A DNA stretch of 64,000 bases, taken from assembly GCF_029407905.1 (NCBI RefSeq), contig NC_073645.1:50474001-50538000 (forward strand), given 5' to 3'. Under the pieces are notes generated by a model that saw only the letters and a list, made by a program, of their open reading frames with translations, was not told the DNA's origin and searched no databases. The translations under genes and the position numbers were made by a program. The stretch is from Bubalus kerabau. Lineage: Eukaryota > Chordata > Mammalia > Artiodactyla > Bovidae. Every line of letters starts with the position of its first letter. Within the stretch, counting starts at the first letter, position 1. Positions 35,105 to 45,086 of this stretch are shown here, in pieces.

Positions 35105-36650
35105 ATGGATCGGAGATGAGCGAGGAGGGGTTTAGAGGAAGGAGCTCAGAATGACTCCTGTTTCTCCTTGTTCCCAGGAACAGATGGTGGCACCATTTAC
35201 TGAGGAAGGAGCCTGGAGGAGGACAGTTCAGGGGTGAGGCACATTGACTTGTAGGTACCAGTGAGAGCCCCACGCTGGCAGCTGGCTAAACAGATGTGGA
35301 GCTCGGAGGAGAAGTCTGGCTAGAGATGTACCTTTGAGACTCATCCAAGAATAGGTGGAAATCCAAGCCAAGGCTGGGGATGAGGTTACTGAGGGGGAAA
35401 ATATAGGAGGGAAGGGCCGTTCAGCTGCTGGCAACAAGGGTAGATTTGGGAGGGTCACGGGAGATGAGCCGAAAATGCCAGCAGAGACCAGCTCAGTGTG
35501 GGTTTGTTGCTCATGACGGTAAGGCATCTGGCTTGAGCCATGCCTGGAAAACACTCTGTATTCATTTATTCATTCATTTGGTGAGTATTTACTGATGTTT
35601 ACTTTAAACCAAGCACTGATTGGGGCCATGAGATAGGAAAACAATGAAGACAGTGCCCTAAAGTGCTCACTTCCTAAAGTGCCCTGTAGGAAGACAGGGG
35701 TATGAAGGAGCCGAGGTGTGATTCCACACAGCAGGTGCAATGGCTGAGATGTGCCCAGGAACATGCAGGGCACAGAGAGGAGAGGTGGGCAGCAGGGTGG
35801 CATTGTAGGTGTGGTAAGTGATGGCTAGGAGCTCACCAGCTGGCTGGGCATGTATTAAAGATACATCCAGCCTAAGAGCCTGCAAAGGTGGCATGGTTTG
35901 TTCAAAGCACATAGAGCGGCCGATATCATTGAAGGCAGCGTGTAGCAGGAGACAAGGATGGAGAAGCAGAGGATTTGGGGAAGATAATGGATACTACTAA
36001 GGAGCTGGTTGAGTTTCCTTGTGGGTGATAAGGTGTCACTCGAAGGTTTCAAAGAACTTTATATTAGCTGGGTCCCTGGCAGCAGTGTGGAGGTTGAACA
36101 TAAAGAGAAAGTCTGGGTGCAGAGAGAACTCTGAAGGTGTAATTAGCACAGTTCTGGTTCAAGAAGATTTTATATCAATAGATCAGGGAGTTGCTGGCCT
36201 GTGGAGAAGGACGGAGCTCAAGGATGCCTCTTAGACATTACCTGGAGGATGGGTACATAGCTGTTCCATCAACCACGGGGAAGAGTGACCAAGGAGGATG
36301 GGGTGGCCAGCTCTGGATAGACTACCTATCTGTGGAATACCACCCCTATGGATATGCGTGGCTAATAATATCCAGGGAGTGGAGAGGAAAAAATTGAGGC
36401 TATTCTGTCTCCCAAGTTCCTGATTTGGGCGACCAGGTGGACAGCGGTGGGGGAAGCACGGATGCAGCTTGGGAAGCACACGTTCAGTTTGGGACATGGA
36501 GTGGGGCATCCACAGGACCCCCGACTCGAGCCATCTGCCTGAGGACCAGAGGGCAGGGCCTGGACCTGGGGCAGGAGAGATTTCTGAGACTTGAGCAACT
36601 GACCCTTGTTGTAGCCAAGGAGAAAGGTCAGCTCCCAACAGGATGAAGGC
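35105..36650 (-). repeat. Ancient LINE relic, probably L2, discontinuous
   Basis: Several pieces read like an antisense ancient LINE: GATGGTGGCACCATTTACTG (about 35,185), the CATTTATTCATTCATTTGGT 3' end (about 35,562), GGTGATAAGGTGTCACTCGA (about 36,025) and GTTCAGTTTGGGACATGGAG (about 36,481). The pieces are strongly diverged and I cannot say whether they are one copy. A 185-codon minus-strand frame at 36231-36788 lies on this material and is not a gene. Confidence 0.4.
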
Positions 36651-37206
36651 AGGAGTATGAGGGATCCAAAATCTGGGCGTGGGAGAAAGTCTTCTTGGGC
36701 GTCGAATGATATGAAGGCACAGATGAAATACAAAGAATACATCGTGATGCTGAAAGATATTCAAAATATTGTCAGTCTCAAATTTCACATACGCTAAAAT
36801 TATAATTATGAAAACAATGTAAATTTCATGCGTGAAACATTGATGTGTGTATACTTCATATATTTATGTTTTATACATTTCTTTGTCCATGTATTTATGT
36901 TCTGCCCTCCACAGTCACCCTGATATGACAAAATGAAAAGTCAGAAATGCACCAGAAATGCTGACTTCTGACTCACAAGCAAATAGATCTGGGATGGTTG
37001 ATGGAAGAGAGGAGGCAGGGGATGGAGGCCATCCTCTTATAGCTTCCTTTCCACAAGGAGATATTTTCCTCCAAAACTCCTAGAGAGAAGGAGATGAAAC
37101 CCATCTGCACACTTGTGTTTGTTTTTACGAGAACACCATAGTTATTTCAACCGAGCAAAAGCTCTTTCACAGAATTGCCTTAAAACCCAGTAAGAACAAA
37201 GTCTAG
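36651..37206. other. AT-rich unassigned sequence
   Basis: No gene or named repeat recognised. Confidence 0.4.
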
Positions 37207-37590
37207 GCTTTTGAATTTGATGCTTTCAAATCGTGGTGCTGGAGAAGAGTCTCGAGAGTCTCTTGGACTGCAAGGAGATCAAACCAGTCATTCCTAAAGG
37301 AAATTAATCCTGAATGTTCATTGGAAGGACTGATGCTGAAGCTGAAGCTCTAGTACTTTGGCCACTTGATGCAATAAGCCAACTCATTGGAAAAGACCCT
37401 GATACTGAGAAAGACTGAGGGTAAGAGGAGAAGGGGACAACAGAGGATGAGATGGTTGGATGGCATCACCAACTCCACGGACATGAAGCTGAGCAAACCC
37501 CAGGAGATAGTGGAGGACAGAGGAGCCTGTCATGCTGTGGTCCATGGGATCACCAAGAGTCGGATAGAATAGTGACTGAACAACAACTCG
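37207..37590 (+). mobile_element. BovB 3' end, 5'-truncated
   Basis: Sense BovB from the AFELWCWRR-equivalent region (TTTCAAATCGTGGTGCTGGA) through ATCAAACCAGTCATTCCTAA and CTCTAGTACTTTGGCCACTT to AGTGACTGAACAACAACTC. Short frames are broken by several stops. Confidence 0.88.
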
Positions 37591-39104
37591 ATTTTTGACT
37601 CTCCAAAATCAGCTTTAAGTGTAAAAGAGTCTGCTTCCTTCAGAGGTTGGGGGGACCTCTCCTTACAAGGAGACTCACCCTGCATGGACTGAGAACATTC
37701 TCCTTGAGGGCTGGTCTCTGAGGTTCTGGTTTCTCAGGTCTGGGACCTGAGTGTGGGCTGAGGCTCCTTCACAGATGGGCTGGGAGGTTATTTGCAAATC
37801 AGCTAGTCTTCTAGCAGTTTCTTCCTCTAAAAAAATAAATCATGTGTCTAAGGGTCATGCCTGCACCCTGGAGTGTGGCCTTGATTCTGAATCAATCAGA
37901 CAAGAGGAGGTATGGTCCAGAGCCGATTTCAACACACCTAAGGTCTGTTTCTCCCGAAAGCACTAGGAGAAAGGGACCATGAAAAATCCAATCAAGGAGA
38001 CAGAATAATTGAGTAGAAAAGACAGGCTTCTCTTTCTAAGAAAGCAGACTATCCCTTGCTCATTCCTGGGCTGCAGCGTGGACACTCTCAAACCCCATCA
38101 CCTCTGCCAGGCAGAGGGTTTTACTTCCCCCAGTCTCAGGTGATCCTGTAAATTTCTTCCCGAGGCTTCTGGGGGTTAACCTGAGAAGCCAGGGGCATTT
38201 TCCCAAAGGGCCCCAACCATCCTTCTCTCCAACTTGGTTCCAGTTTTTAATTCTATGGAGCCCAACAGATGTCTCTTCTTACAGCCAAAGAGCATTTTCT
38301 CTTCATTCATATGTTTTATGCTTTTGATTTACAGTTTGCATATATTTCTTGGCCGCCCATTCCCTAGGCTGGAGGATCCCGGGGTCGGGGTGGGAGGGTG
38401 GGGGCGAGTAGCCCTGAGCAGGAGCCTCAAGGGGATGGAGACCTGGTCCCGGCTCCCGGACACTGATGGGCAATGAAGTCACTTTTCCTCTGCTGCTAAT
38501 TTGCATTCCTTTGTATCTGCGTCCAGAGCTTCCATCACGCGGCACAAAGGGACGCCTGGTGCTGCCCTCCAGCTGCCACCCTGCTGGAGTGGCTCAAGCT
38601 GCCCCGTGCCAGCTGGTGCTGCTGCATCTCAAACAACTCCTTCTCGCTGGACCGTGATCCACCTCCAAGAGGGCTGCCAGGCTCTCCAAGGATAAGAGCT
38701 GTGATAACTCACGCCATTCTCTCGTCTGACTAACGAGGAACAAACTCAGTGGTGTCAGCGTCATTATCACCTGTGTCAGCAAGCATGATGGCTTAGAATG
38801 TATAAGTGTTCCCCTGGCTGGACCTCGGATTGTACTACACCTAGGAGTCCCTCATCGCCCCAGCCACACACGCTCCCAGTCCCTTCCTCCCTTCCCGGGT
38901 TCGCTTGGGCTGCAGCTGTGGGGTGTGGGGGGGGGCTCAGTTTAGGAGTCGCATGCCCCAGGCTGGGGGCCTTGGTTTTCTCTGAGCTCTTGCTGTGCCT
39001 TCTGCAAACAGGGTTTTTGAGTTTTATCTTTATTCCCTTTCTCCACTGTTTCATCATCCTCTGTCCCATCCACTTTTATCTGGTTTCCACTCTTCCAAAG
39101 TGTT
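37591..39104. other. Single-copy sequence
   Basis: No gene recognised. GC-rich patch with a G run (GGGGTGTGGGGGGGGGCT) near 38,920. Frames of 60-130 codons on both strands have no visible domain. Confidence 0.4.
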
Positions 39105-39151
39105 TTTTTGTTTTGTTTTTTTACAGTAGGTCCTTACTGGTTGTCTATTTT

Positions 39152-39255
39152 TTTTTTTTTTTGGAGCTTTTTACATTTTATTTTTTATGTAAATAGACTA
39201 TTTACCTTTTTCTGTTTTTGTCTAAAAATGGAGCATATATGCTCCATTTTATTTT
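39152..39255 (-). mobile_element. 104-bp polyA retro-insert with two palindromes
   Basis: L1 text resumes after this insert with a near-exact duplication, GGTTGTCTATTTT (39139-39151) and GGTTATCTATTTT (39256-39268). The insert has a poly-T left end, so its minus strand ends in poly-A, as a retrotransposed RNA copy would. It contains a 26-bp perfect palindrome at 39225-39250 (half-site AAAATGGAGCATA) and a 17-bp hairpin at 39189-39205 (GTAAATAG, one-base loop, CTATTTAC). The source RNA is not recognised. Confidence 0.6.
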
Positions 39256-39291
39256 GGTTATCTATTTTAAATATAGCAGTGTGTAATGTCC

Positions 39292-39555
39292 GGAGAAGGC
39301 AATGACACCGCACTCCGGTACTCTTGCCTGGAAAATCCCATGGACGGAGGAGCCTGGTGGGCTGCAGTCCATGGGGTCTCTTAAGAGTCTGACACCACTG
39401 AGCGACTTCCCTTTCACTTTTCACTTTCATGCATTGGAGAAGGAAATGGCAACCCACTCCAGTGTTCTTGCCTGGAGAATCCCAGGGACGGGGGAGCCTG
39501 GTGGGCTGCCGTCTATGGGGTCGCACAGAGTCGGACATGACTGCAGCACCCTTTA
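39292..39555 (+). mobile_element. BOV-A2 dimeric SINE, full length
   Basis: Dimer: first monomer from GGAGAAGGCAATGACACCGC to GAGCGACTTCCCTTTCAC, linker TTTTCACTTTCATGCATTGG, second monomer from GAGAAGGAAATGGCAACCCA to GACATGACTGCAGCACC. The 12-bp duplication TGTGTAATGTCC is perfect at 39280-39291 and 39556-39567. The usual terminal GCAGCAGCAGCA is shortened. Confidence 0.95.
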
Positions 39556-40118
39556 TGTGTAATGTCCATCCCAAACTCCCAATGTATCCCTCTCCCCCAA
39601 CCCTTCCCTCCTGGTAATCATAAATTCATTCTCTAAGTCAGTGAGTCTGTTTTGTAAATAGGTTCATTTGTATCTTTTTTAAAGATCCTGAATCTAAGCA
39701 ATATCATATGACATTTGTCTTTTTCTGTCTGATTTTCTTCACTTAGTGTGACAATCTCCAGGTCCATCCATATTGCTGCAGATGGCATGACTTCATTCTT
39801 TTTTCTAGTTGAATAATATTCCATTGTAAATATACATCTTCTTTATCCATCAAGAAAGATTTGCTAAAGTCACTGATGGCTTCTGGGTCCATAAGTACAT
39901 GCACACTTATCCAGCCTGTCATTGACGTCTGAGTGGAATCTAATTTGGGAGAGCTTTCTCTCTACCCTGTTCCTGGGAGACCAAGTGCCTCCTTGCCAGG
40001 TCACCTCTCCCACTTCCCAAGAATTCCTGCAGGCTCAACCCCAAGGCTTCTGTCTCTCTCCCTTCACAACACTCCATGGCATCTCAGAGCCAGGGCTTTA
40101 CAAGGCACAGAAGTCACA

Positions 40119-40671
40119 GCCCAGGATCTTTTTTCTGAATTTCAGACCCATGGAATCAAATGCTACTCAGAATTTCCTCTAACTCTCAAAATGCAGATGT
40201 CCCACATAGAACTCATCATCTTCCACCAAAACCCCTGTGATGTCTTCCTCCCTGTGACACACCAGACATACCAGAAATCCATCTCCTCCCTCCCCGCCAC
40301 TGAATTCATTCAAGCAAACGAGTCCTGGGAAGTTGGGTCTCCGAAGGTCTCTGTGCTCCCTTTTTGCTTCCCACCACCCCCCACCGGTCGCCTGGCTGCC
40401 ATTGTCACCTGTCATCTTCAGGGCTGAATGTCTCCTACATCATCTTCCTGCATCACCCCTTCTTCTTTTCAGCCCTGACTCCACTAGACCTCCCAGTTTT
40501 AGGGTGAAAAATACAACAGATGACATGTCATGCTGCTATTTTAAATGGTACCCACTCTTCTACATGTGAAGGTCACAGTCCTCAGTCTGGCTGCAGAGTC
40601 CCACATGGTGACCCTGTGTGTACATCTGGCTGCTTTCCCACAATCTCTGTCCTTAACTATTTAGTCGATAA
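40119..40671. other. Spacer of the inverted repeat
   Basis: No repeat or gene recognised. The 164-codon plus-strand frame (39933-40427) runs from the left arm into this spacer and has no visible domain. Confidence 0.4.
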
Positions 40672-40935
40672 ATAACCTGGGCTGGAACATCTGTGCCTTG
40701 TAAAGCCCTGGACCAGAGATGCCATGGAGTGTTGTGAAGGGGAAGAGAGAAGTTCCTGAACTTTCAGGAACTCTTGGAAAGCAGGAGGGAATGCCTGGCA
40801 GGATGTACTTGGTGTTCCAAGAACAGGGTAGAGAGAAAGTGTCCCTGAATTAGATTCTGCTGGGAAGTCAATGACAGACTGGAAAAGTGTGCATGTACTT
40901 AGGGACCCAGAGGCTATCAGTGACTTTAGCAAAAA

Positions 40936-41096
40936 CTTTGTCGATGGATAAAGAAGATGTGGTACATATTTACAATGGACTGTTACTCAACCATAAAAAA
41001 GAATGAAATAATACTATTTGTAGCAACATGGTTGGACCTGGAGATTGTCATACTAAGTGAAGAATTCAGGCAGAAAAGAACAAATATGATATTTCA
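40936..41096 (+). mobile_element. L1 3' end fragment, sense
   Basis: GATGGATAAAGAAGATGTGG, GGACTGTTACTCAACCATAA, TGGTTGGACCTGGAGATTGT and CATACTAAGTGAAGAATTCA follow the sense L1 3' region. Forms the outer part of the right arm of the inverted repeat. Confidence 0.8.
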
Positions 41097-41210
41097 GGCC
41101 ATGCATGTTTCCTCATGCATAGCCAGCCATGTAAGAGTTCCCAGGGTCACCTTTTCCTGCTTCTCACCTTCTCATCAGAAGTTTTCTCAGCCTGGAAAGC
41201 ATATACACGC

Positions 41211-41240
41211 ACTTACACACACACACACACACACACACCT
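41211..41240. repeat. (CA)n microsatellite
   Basis: About 12 uninterrupted CA units after ACTTACA, with no SINE directly attached. Confidence 0.93.
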
Positions 41241-41608
41241 CCATGCACACCCACACCTGGTATCTTTTTGAAAAATAAATTTCACTTACCAAAGTAGCTT
41301 TTAAAATGCTTATACCTTTTGGCATGCTATTTTTCTCTCCTAAGAAATTTATTCTAGGCTATGGACAAAGCATTAAATAAAATGTAATCAATATTTACTA
41401 TTTAAAAGTTATTAAATTTATTATTTAAAAAGTTATTAAATGAAATCAGAGTAATGGTGAAATAAATAAGGACTGAAATCTAACAGAATATTTGTAGTCA
41501 TTAAAATTGGTTCTTTGCACGACAACGGCACAAGGTCAGCTTGAGACCCTCCTCTACATCCTTCCAAAGACATAATAATGACAAAGTACAAGGGAGAAAA
41601 AAAAAAGG
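41241..41608. other. AT-rich sequence
   Basis: Contains a short local duplication of AGTTATTAAATTTATTATTTA type near 41,407-41,440. Otherwise unassigned. Confidence 0.4.
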
Positions 41609-41795
41609 ACCCTGATGCTGGGAAAGATTGAAGGCAGAAGGAGAAGGGGATGACAGAGGATGAGATGGTTGGATGGCAATATCAACTCAATGGACATGAA
41701 TTTGAGCAAACTCCAGGAGACAGTGGAGGACAGCCTGGTGTGCTGCGGTCCATGGGGTCACAGAGTGGGACACGACTTAGCAACTGAACAACAGC
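41609..41795 (+). mobile_element. BovB 3' end, strongly 5'-truncated
   Basis: Sense BovB tail from GACCCTGATGCTGGGAAAGA through GATGAGATGGTTGGATGGCA to CGACTTAGCAACTGAACAAC. An A-run precedes it at 41,599-41,608. Confidence 0.87.
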
Positions 41796-42539
41796 GACAG
41801 GAAGAATAATTATAAAAGACACAGGCACACAAGAAACCAGGGCCACACCTCCTAGGGCCCAGGGAGCAGGAAGGCAGGTGGTGAAATGCACTCAGGCTGC
41901 CAATGCCTCTGCAGGCAGAGCAGCAGCTGCGGGAGGTCGCTGCTAACCGTGCTCCACAGAGGCTCCTGCCCAGACCTGGAGTGCGAAAGGGGTCCCCACT
42001 CCTGAAGGGAGGCAGAGCCAAAGCTGCTGCTGGCAGTGATGTCCATGGCTGCACCCCCTCTGAAGCTCAGGCCTGAGAAAGGAAGGACCAGCCTTGTGCC
42101 CAGAACTGAGCCAGACTCTGCTGGCCACAGTGACCTGGATCTCATGTCACATCTGACCAGGGGCGCAAATGGTGACAGCAGGCAGGCTCTGAGACTGGGC
42201 AGGAGGCAGTGTGAGGTCAGAATTCCTTCCTCTCTCGAGACCCACGAACACAAAATTCCAAGAAACGTTTTCAGAAACCTTATGCTGAGGGAAGCAGACA
42301 ACACAGTCATTAGTGGGGAGATGTATTTGCCCCACGTGAAATTAGAACAACAGTCTTACAGGGAAAAGAACTTTAAATATGCTTAAAATTCTCAGTATGT
42401 TTTTTAAAAGTCTAGTTTTAGAAGACACGGAATTAGGAAACAAAAAGGAAAACTTCAGACAAGACTAAGGAGCTGTGAAAGAAAAGGAGCCAGGTGGAAA
42501 TCTTGCAAAAGTACTGAACAGAGGGACAAGTCAAGAAAA
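41796..42539. other. Unassigned sequence
   Basis: No gene or named repeat. The 152-codon minus frame (41852-42310) is GC-moderate without a visible domain. Confidence 0.35.
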
Positions 42540-42800
42540 CAAGCCTGAGTATAATGGAGGGTGATCTCCAAAGTTCTGAGAAAGAAAATGTGTCAACCCA
42601 GAACTCTACACCCAGCTAAACCTTTTTGCAAAAATGAAGGCAGATATATTTTCAGGTAAGCAAAGACTATAAATTTGCTACTCAAAGACTTTCAGTGAAA
42701 GAGCTGGTAGAAGTCTTACTTCAGCAAGAATACAGCAAGTCCAGAGGGAGGGGCTGGGTGCAAGAAATATTGATAAAATACCTCAGTAAACTTAATTAGT
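42540..42800 (+). mobile_element. L1/HAL1-like ORF1-end fragment
   Basis: TCTCCAAAGTTCTGAGAAAG, ACCCAGAACTCTACACCCAG, AAAATGAAGGCAGATATATT and GAGCTGGTAGAAGTCTTACT match the order at the end of mammalian L1/HAL1 ORF1. Decayed. Confidence 0.6.
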
Positions 42801-43439
42801 TATTGACAATGGGAAATTGTAATTGTGTGTGTTTTGTACGGGGAACCAACCTTAGACAGTGTTGATGAGGAATGTGGGAGAGAGGCAGGAAGTTAGTCAC
42901 TGGGTCCTTAAAACGTGCTGAGGACCTAGTTCAGGAGTTCAGGAGTCATGGAATAACTCTAACATGTATATGTGTGCAATTTTTAATCAAAACTGAAAGA
43001 GAAATACAGTCCATAACTTTCAAACCAGCAAAAAATTTTTTAAATTTAAAAATTCCTCCGAGAAATGGAAAGAGAAAATATGCAAAGATAAGTGTTGATA
43101 AAGATGGTCCAGGAAGCAAGGTAGTCGTATTTACAAGTGTGTTTATTATAGCAACAAAATAATAGACTAACTTTACATATATCTATATGTATGTATAAAG
43201 TGCATTTTATAAGAGATACAACTAAAACAGAATGAATCACAAATATTTTCAGTAAAGGGCCTGAAGAACATATGCAAGGAAGTATTAACTGAAAGAAAAT
43301 TGTTTTAGTGATATTAGTATAGAAAGCATAAAAACTGAAGGTAAAAAGAGAGACCTTACATTATGATAACAAGAGTAATCAATAAAGAAGATATTTGAAT
43401 GTAATTAGAAAAAAATAAAAATAAATTTTGGAAACATAA
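42801..43439. other. AT-rich, probably LINE-derived
   Basis: Lies between two L1-like fragments and has their A-rich texture, but no diagnostic blocks are visible. Confidence 0.3.
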
Positions 43440-44518
43440 CAGATTTACTGAACAAATCACAGTTTAAAGAGGAATTTACACCACACCAATGAAAATTATG
43501 GAATGCGTGGGATGAGGGACTCTGCCACCAGTGCACACGAATGCTCATGGGAGCATCTAAAGCGGTTCTCGGAGGTGAATTTATAGCCTGAAACATTTAT
43601 TAAGAGCAAGAAATATTGAAATAAATAAAAAGAAAATAGGTGAAAGGAATAGTAATATCAAGAGCGAAAGTGAACTAAAATGAACACAGAGATCAAAAGA
43701 TGGGTCTTTAGAAAGTCTAATTAAATAGAAAAGAGCATACAAAAAACAACAGCAAAATAGCTCCAACCAAAATGAACAAGAGAAAAAAGAAAGAAAAAAT
43801 GAAGATACCAGGAATGATGAAAAGGAGGCTTAACTATAGACAAACTATTCTGAATAACTTAGCATCAATACATTTGAAAAGTTGGATGAAATATACAACT
43901 TTCTAGAAAACATTTACCAGTACATTAATAAAATACATTTATTAATAAAATGCAGAAAATGTGAATAAACCTAGTCACTAAACAAATTGAATTGCTGGTA
44001 AAAAGTTGAATGCCCCAAAAGACCCTATCTCAGACAGTTTCAGATTTCCCTGGTGGCTTGGATGGTTAGGGGTGTGCCTGCAATGCAGGAGACCTGGGTT
44101 CGAATCCTGGGTCAGGAAGAGCCCCTGGAGAAGGGAATGGCTAACCCACTACAGTATTCTTGGCTGGAGAATTCCTGGCGGGCTACAGTCCAGGCAGTTG
44201 CAAAGAGATGGACACAGCTGAGCGACGAACACTTTCAGATCGTTTCAAAGGCACGTGGGTGGCCTTAAAGTTGAATTTTTTCAAACCTTCAAGAACAGAC
44301 AATCCCAGCTTCATACAGCCATGGAGACTTTTTCTAGGAACACAAAAACTGTTACATCTGTAAATGTCTATAGCACACTAACAAATTAACAGAAAAATAT
44401 AGTTTAGTATAATTTACAATAGATTCAGAAAGGCACTGAATAAAACTCATGGTGAGTAAACAACTATTAACTAACAAGAAATATAACAAAACATTCTTGA
44501 CCTAATAAAAGATAGCCT
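43440..44518 (+). mobile_element. L1 ORF2 relic interrupted by a SINE
   Basis: A-rich sequence with the block order of L1 ORF2 between endonuclease and RT: GGAGGTGAATTTATAGCCTG, GGTCTTTAGAAAGTCTAATT, GAATAACTTAGCATCAATAC, TTCTAGAAAACATTTACCAG, CAAAAGACCCTATCTCAGAC. Many stops. Bov-tA at 44046-44232 splits it. Confidence 0.65.
44046..44232 (+). mobile_element. Bov-tA SINE nested in L1
   Basis: Sense copy from TTCCCTGGTGGCTTGGATGG to GCTGAGCGACGAAC, with an intact GGGTTCGAATCCTGG box. TTTCAGAT (44038-44045 and 44233-44240) is the target duplication. Confidence 0.9.
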
Positions 44519-44528
44519 CCCCAAATAT

Positions 44529-44656
44529 ACAGTCCATGGAGTTGCAAAGAGTCGGACACAACTGAGTGACTGACACTTGGGACCCTGGGTTGGATCCTTG
44601 GTCAGAGAGGTAAGATTCTATGTGCTTCGTGGCATGGCCAAAAAATAAAAATAAAG
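44529..44656 (+). mobile_element. Composite SINE scrap (Bov-tA end plus CHR-type end)
   Basis: The first 48 bp (CAGTCCATGGAGTTGCAAAG to GAGTGACTGACAC) are a Bov-tA 3' end. They pass directly into a different tRNA-SINE 3' half (GACCCTGGGTTGGATCCTTG, CGTGGCATGGCCAAAAAATA) of the CHR type. Neither part has its head. This could be two truncated insertions or a template-switch chimera. Confidence 0.65.
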
Positions 44657-44884
44657 CAACAATAAGAATAATCAATAATTATAAAATGTAAATACTTTAA
44701 ACAAACCACTATCTTGCATACCAGATCAGCAAATATTTTAACAATAAGCATCAGTGCTGATAAGCAAACTAGAAGATGGCATTCCTCTCTCTCTGTAAGC
44801 GCTTAAATCCATATGGTTTTTCTTTTATTCCTGTGTGTGAATGGGGGAATAGACTTTCTGAGACATAAGAATACGATGTGTGTG

Positions 44885-45086
44885 TGTGATCAGTAGCTCA
44901 GTTGTGTCTGACTCTTTTCATCCCCATGGACTATAGACCACCAGGCTCCTCTGTCCATGAGATTCTCCAGGCAAGAATACTAGAATGATTGCCAGGCCTT
45001 CCTCAAGGGGATCTTCCCAACCCAGGGATCGAACTCAAGTGTGTTGCATCTCTTGCATTGCAGGTACTCCTGGGCCACCCGGGATA
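44885..45086 (-). mobile_element. Bov-tA SINE
   Basis: Minus-strand copy with CAGTAGCTCAGTTGTGTCTG and CCCAGGGATCGAACTCAAGT. A short TG run (44,877-44,888) adjoins its 3' tail, again placing a dinucleotide repeat at a SINE end. Confidence 0.88.

Larger units (their letters stand above)
39105..39845 (-). mobile_element. L1 3' end, antisense, with two later insertions
   Basis: Antisense L1 3' UTR: TTACAGTAGGTCCTTACTGG, then TCTATTTTAAATATAGCAGT, CATCCCAAACTCCCAATGTA, CTGTTTTGTAAATAGGTTCA, CACTTAGTGTGACAATCTCC, GAATAATATTCCATTGTAAA. It is split by a 104-bp polyA insert (39152-39255) and by a BOV-A2 (39292-39555). Confidence 0.85.
39695..41096. repeat. Large imperfect inverted repeat with outward L1 ends
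   Basis: The left arm (about 39,695-40,118) and the reverse complement of the right arm (about 40,672-41,096) align over more than 400 bp. Shared blocks include GCTAAAGTCACTGAT, AAGTACATGCACACTT, TTTCTCTCTACCCTGTTC, TTCACAACACTCCATGGCAT and GGGCTTTACAAGGCACAGA. Outer parts are L1 3' sequence; inner parts are not L1 that I know. The spacer (about 40,119-40,671) is unpaired. Identity looks near 80% by eye. Confidence 0.85.

Noticed and set aside
36231..36788. 185-codon minus-strand frame as a possible gene
   Set aside because: It lies largely on ancient LINE-like sequence and shows no protein-family feature.
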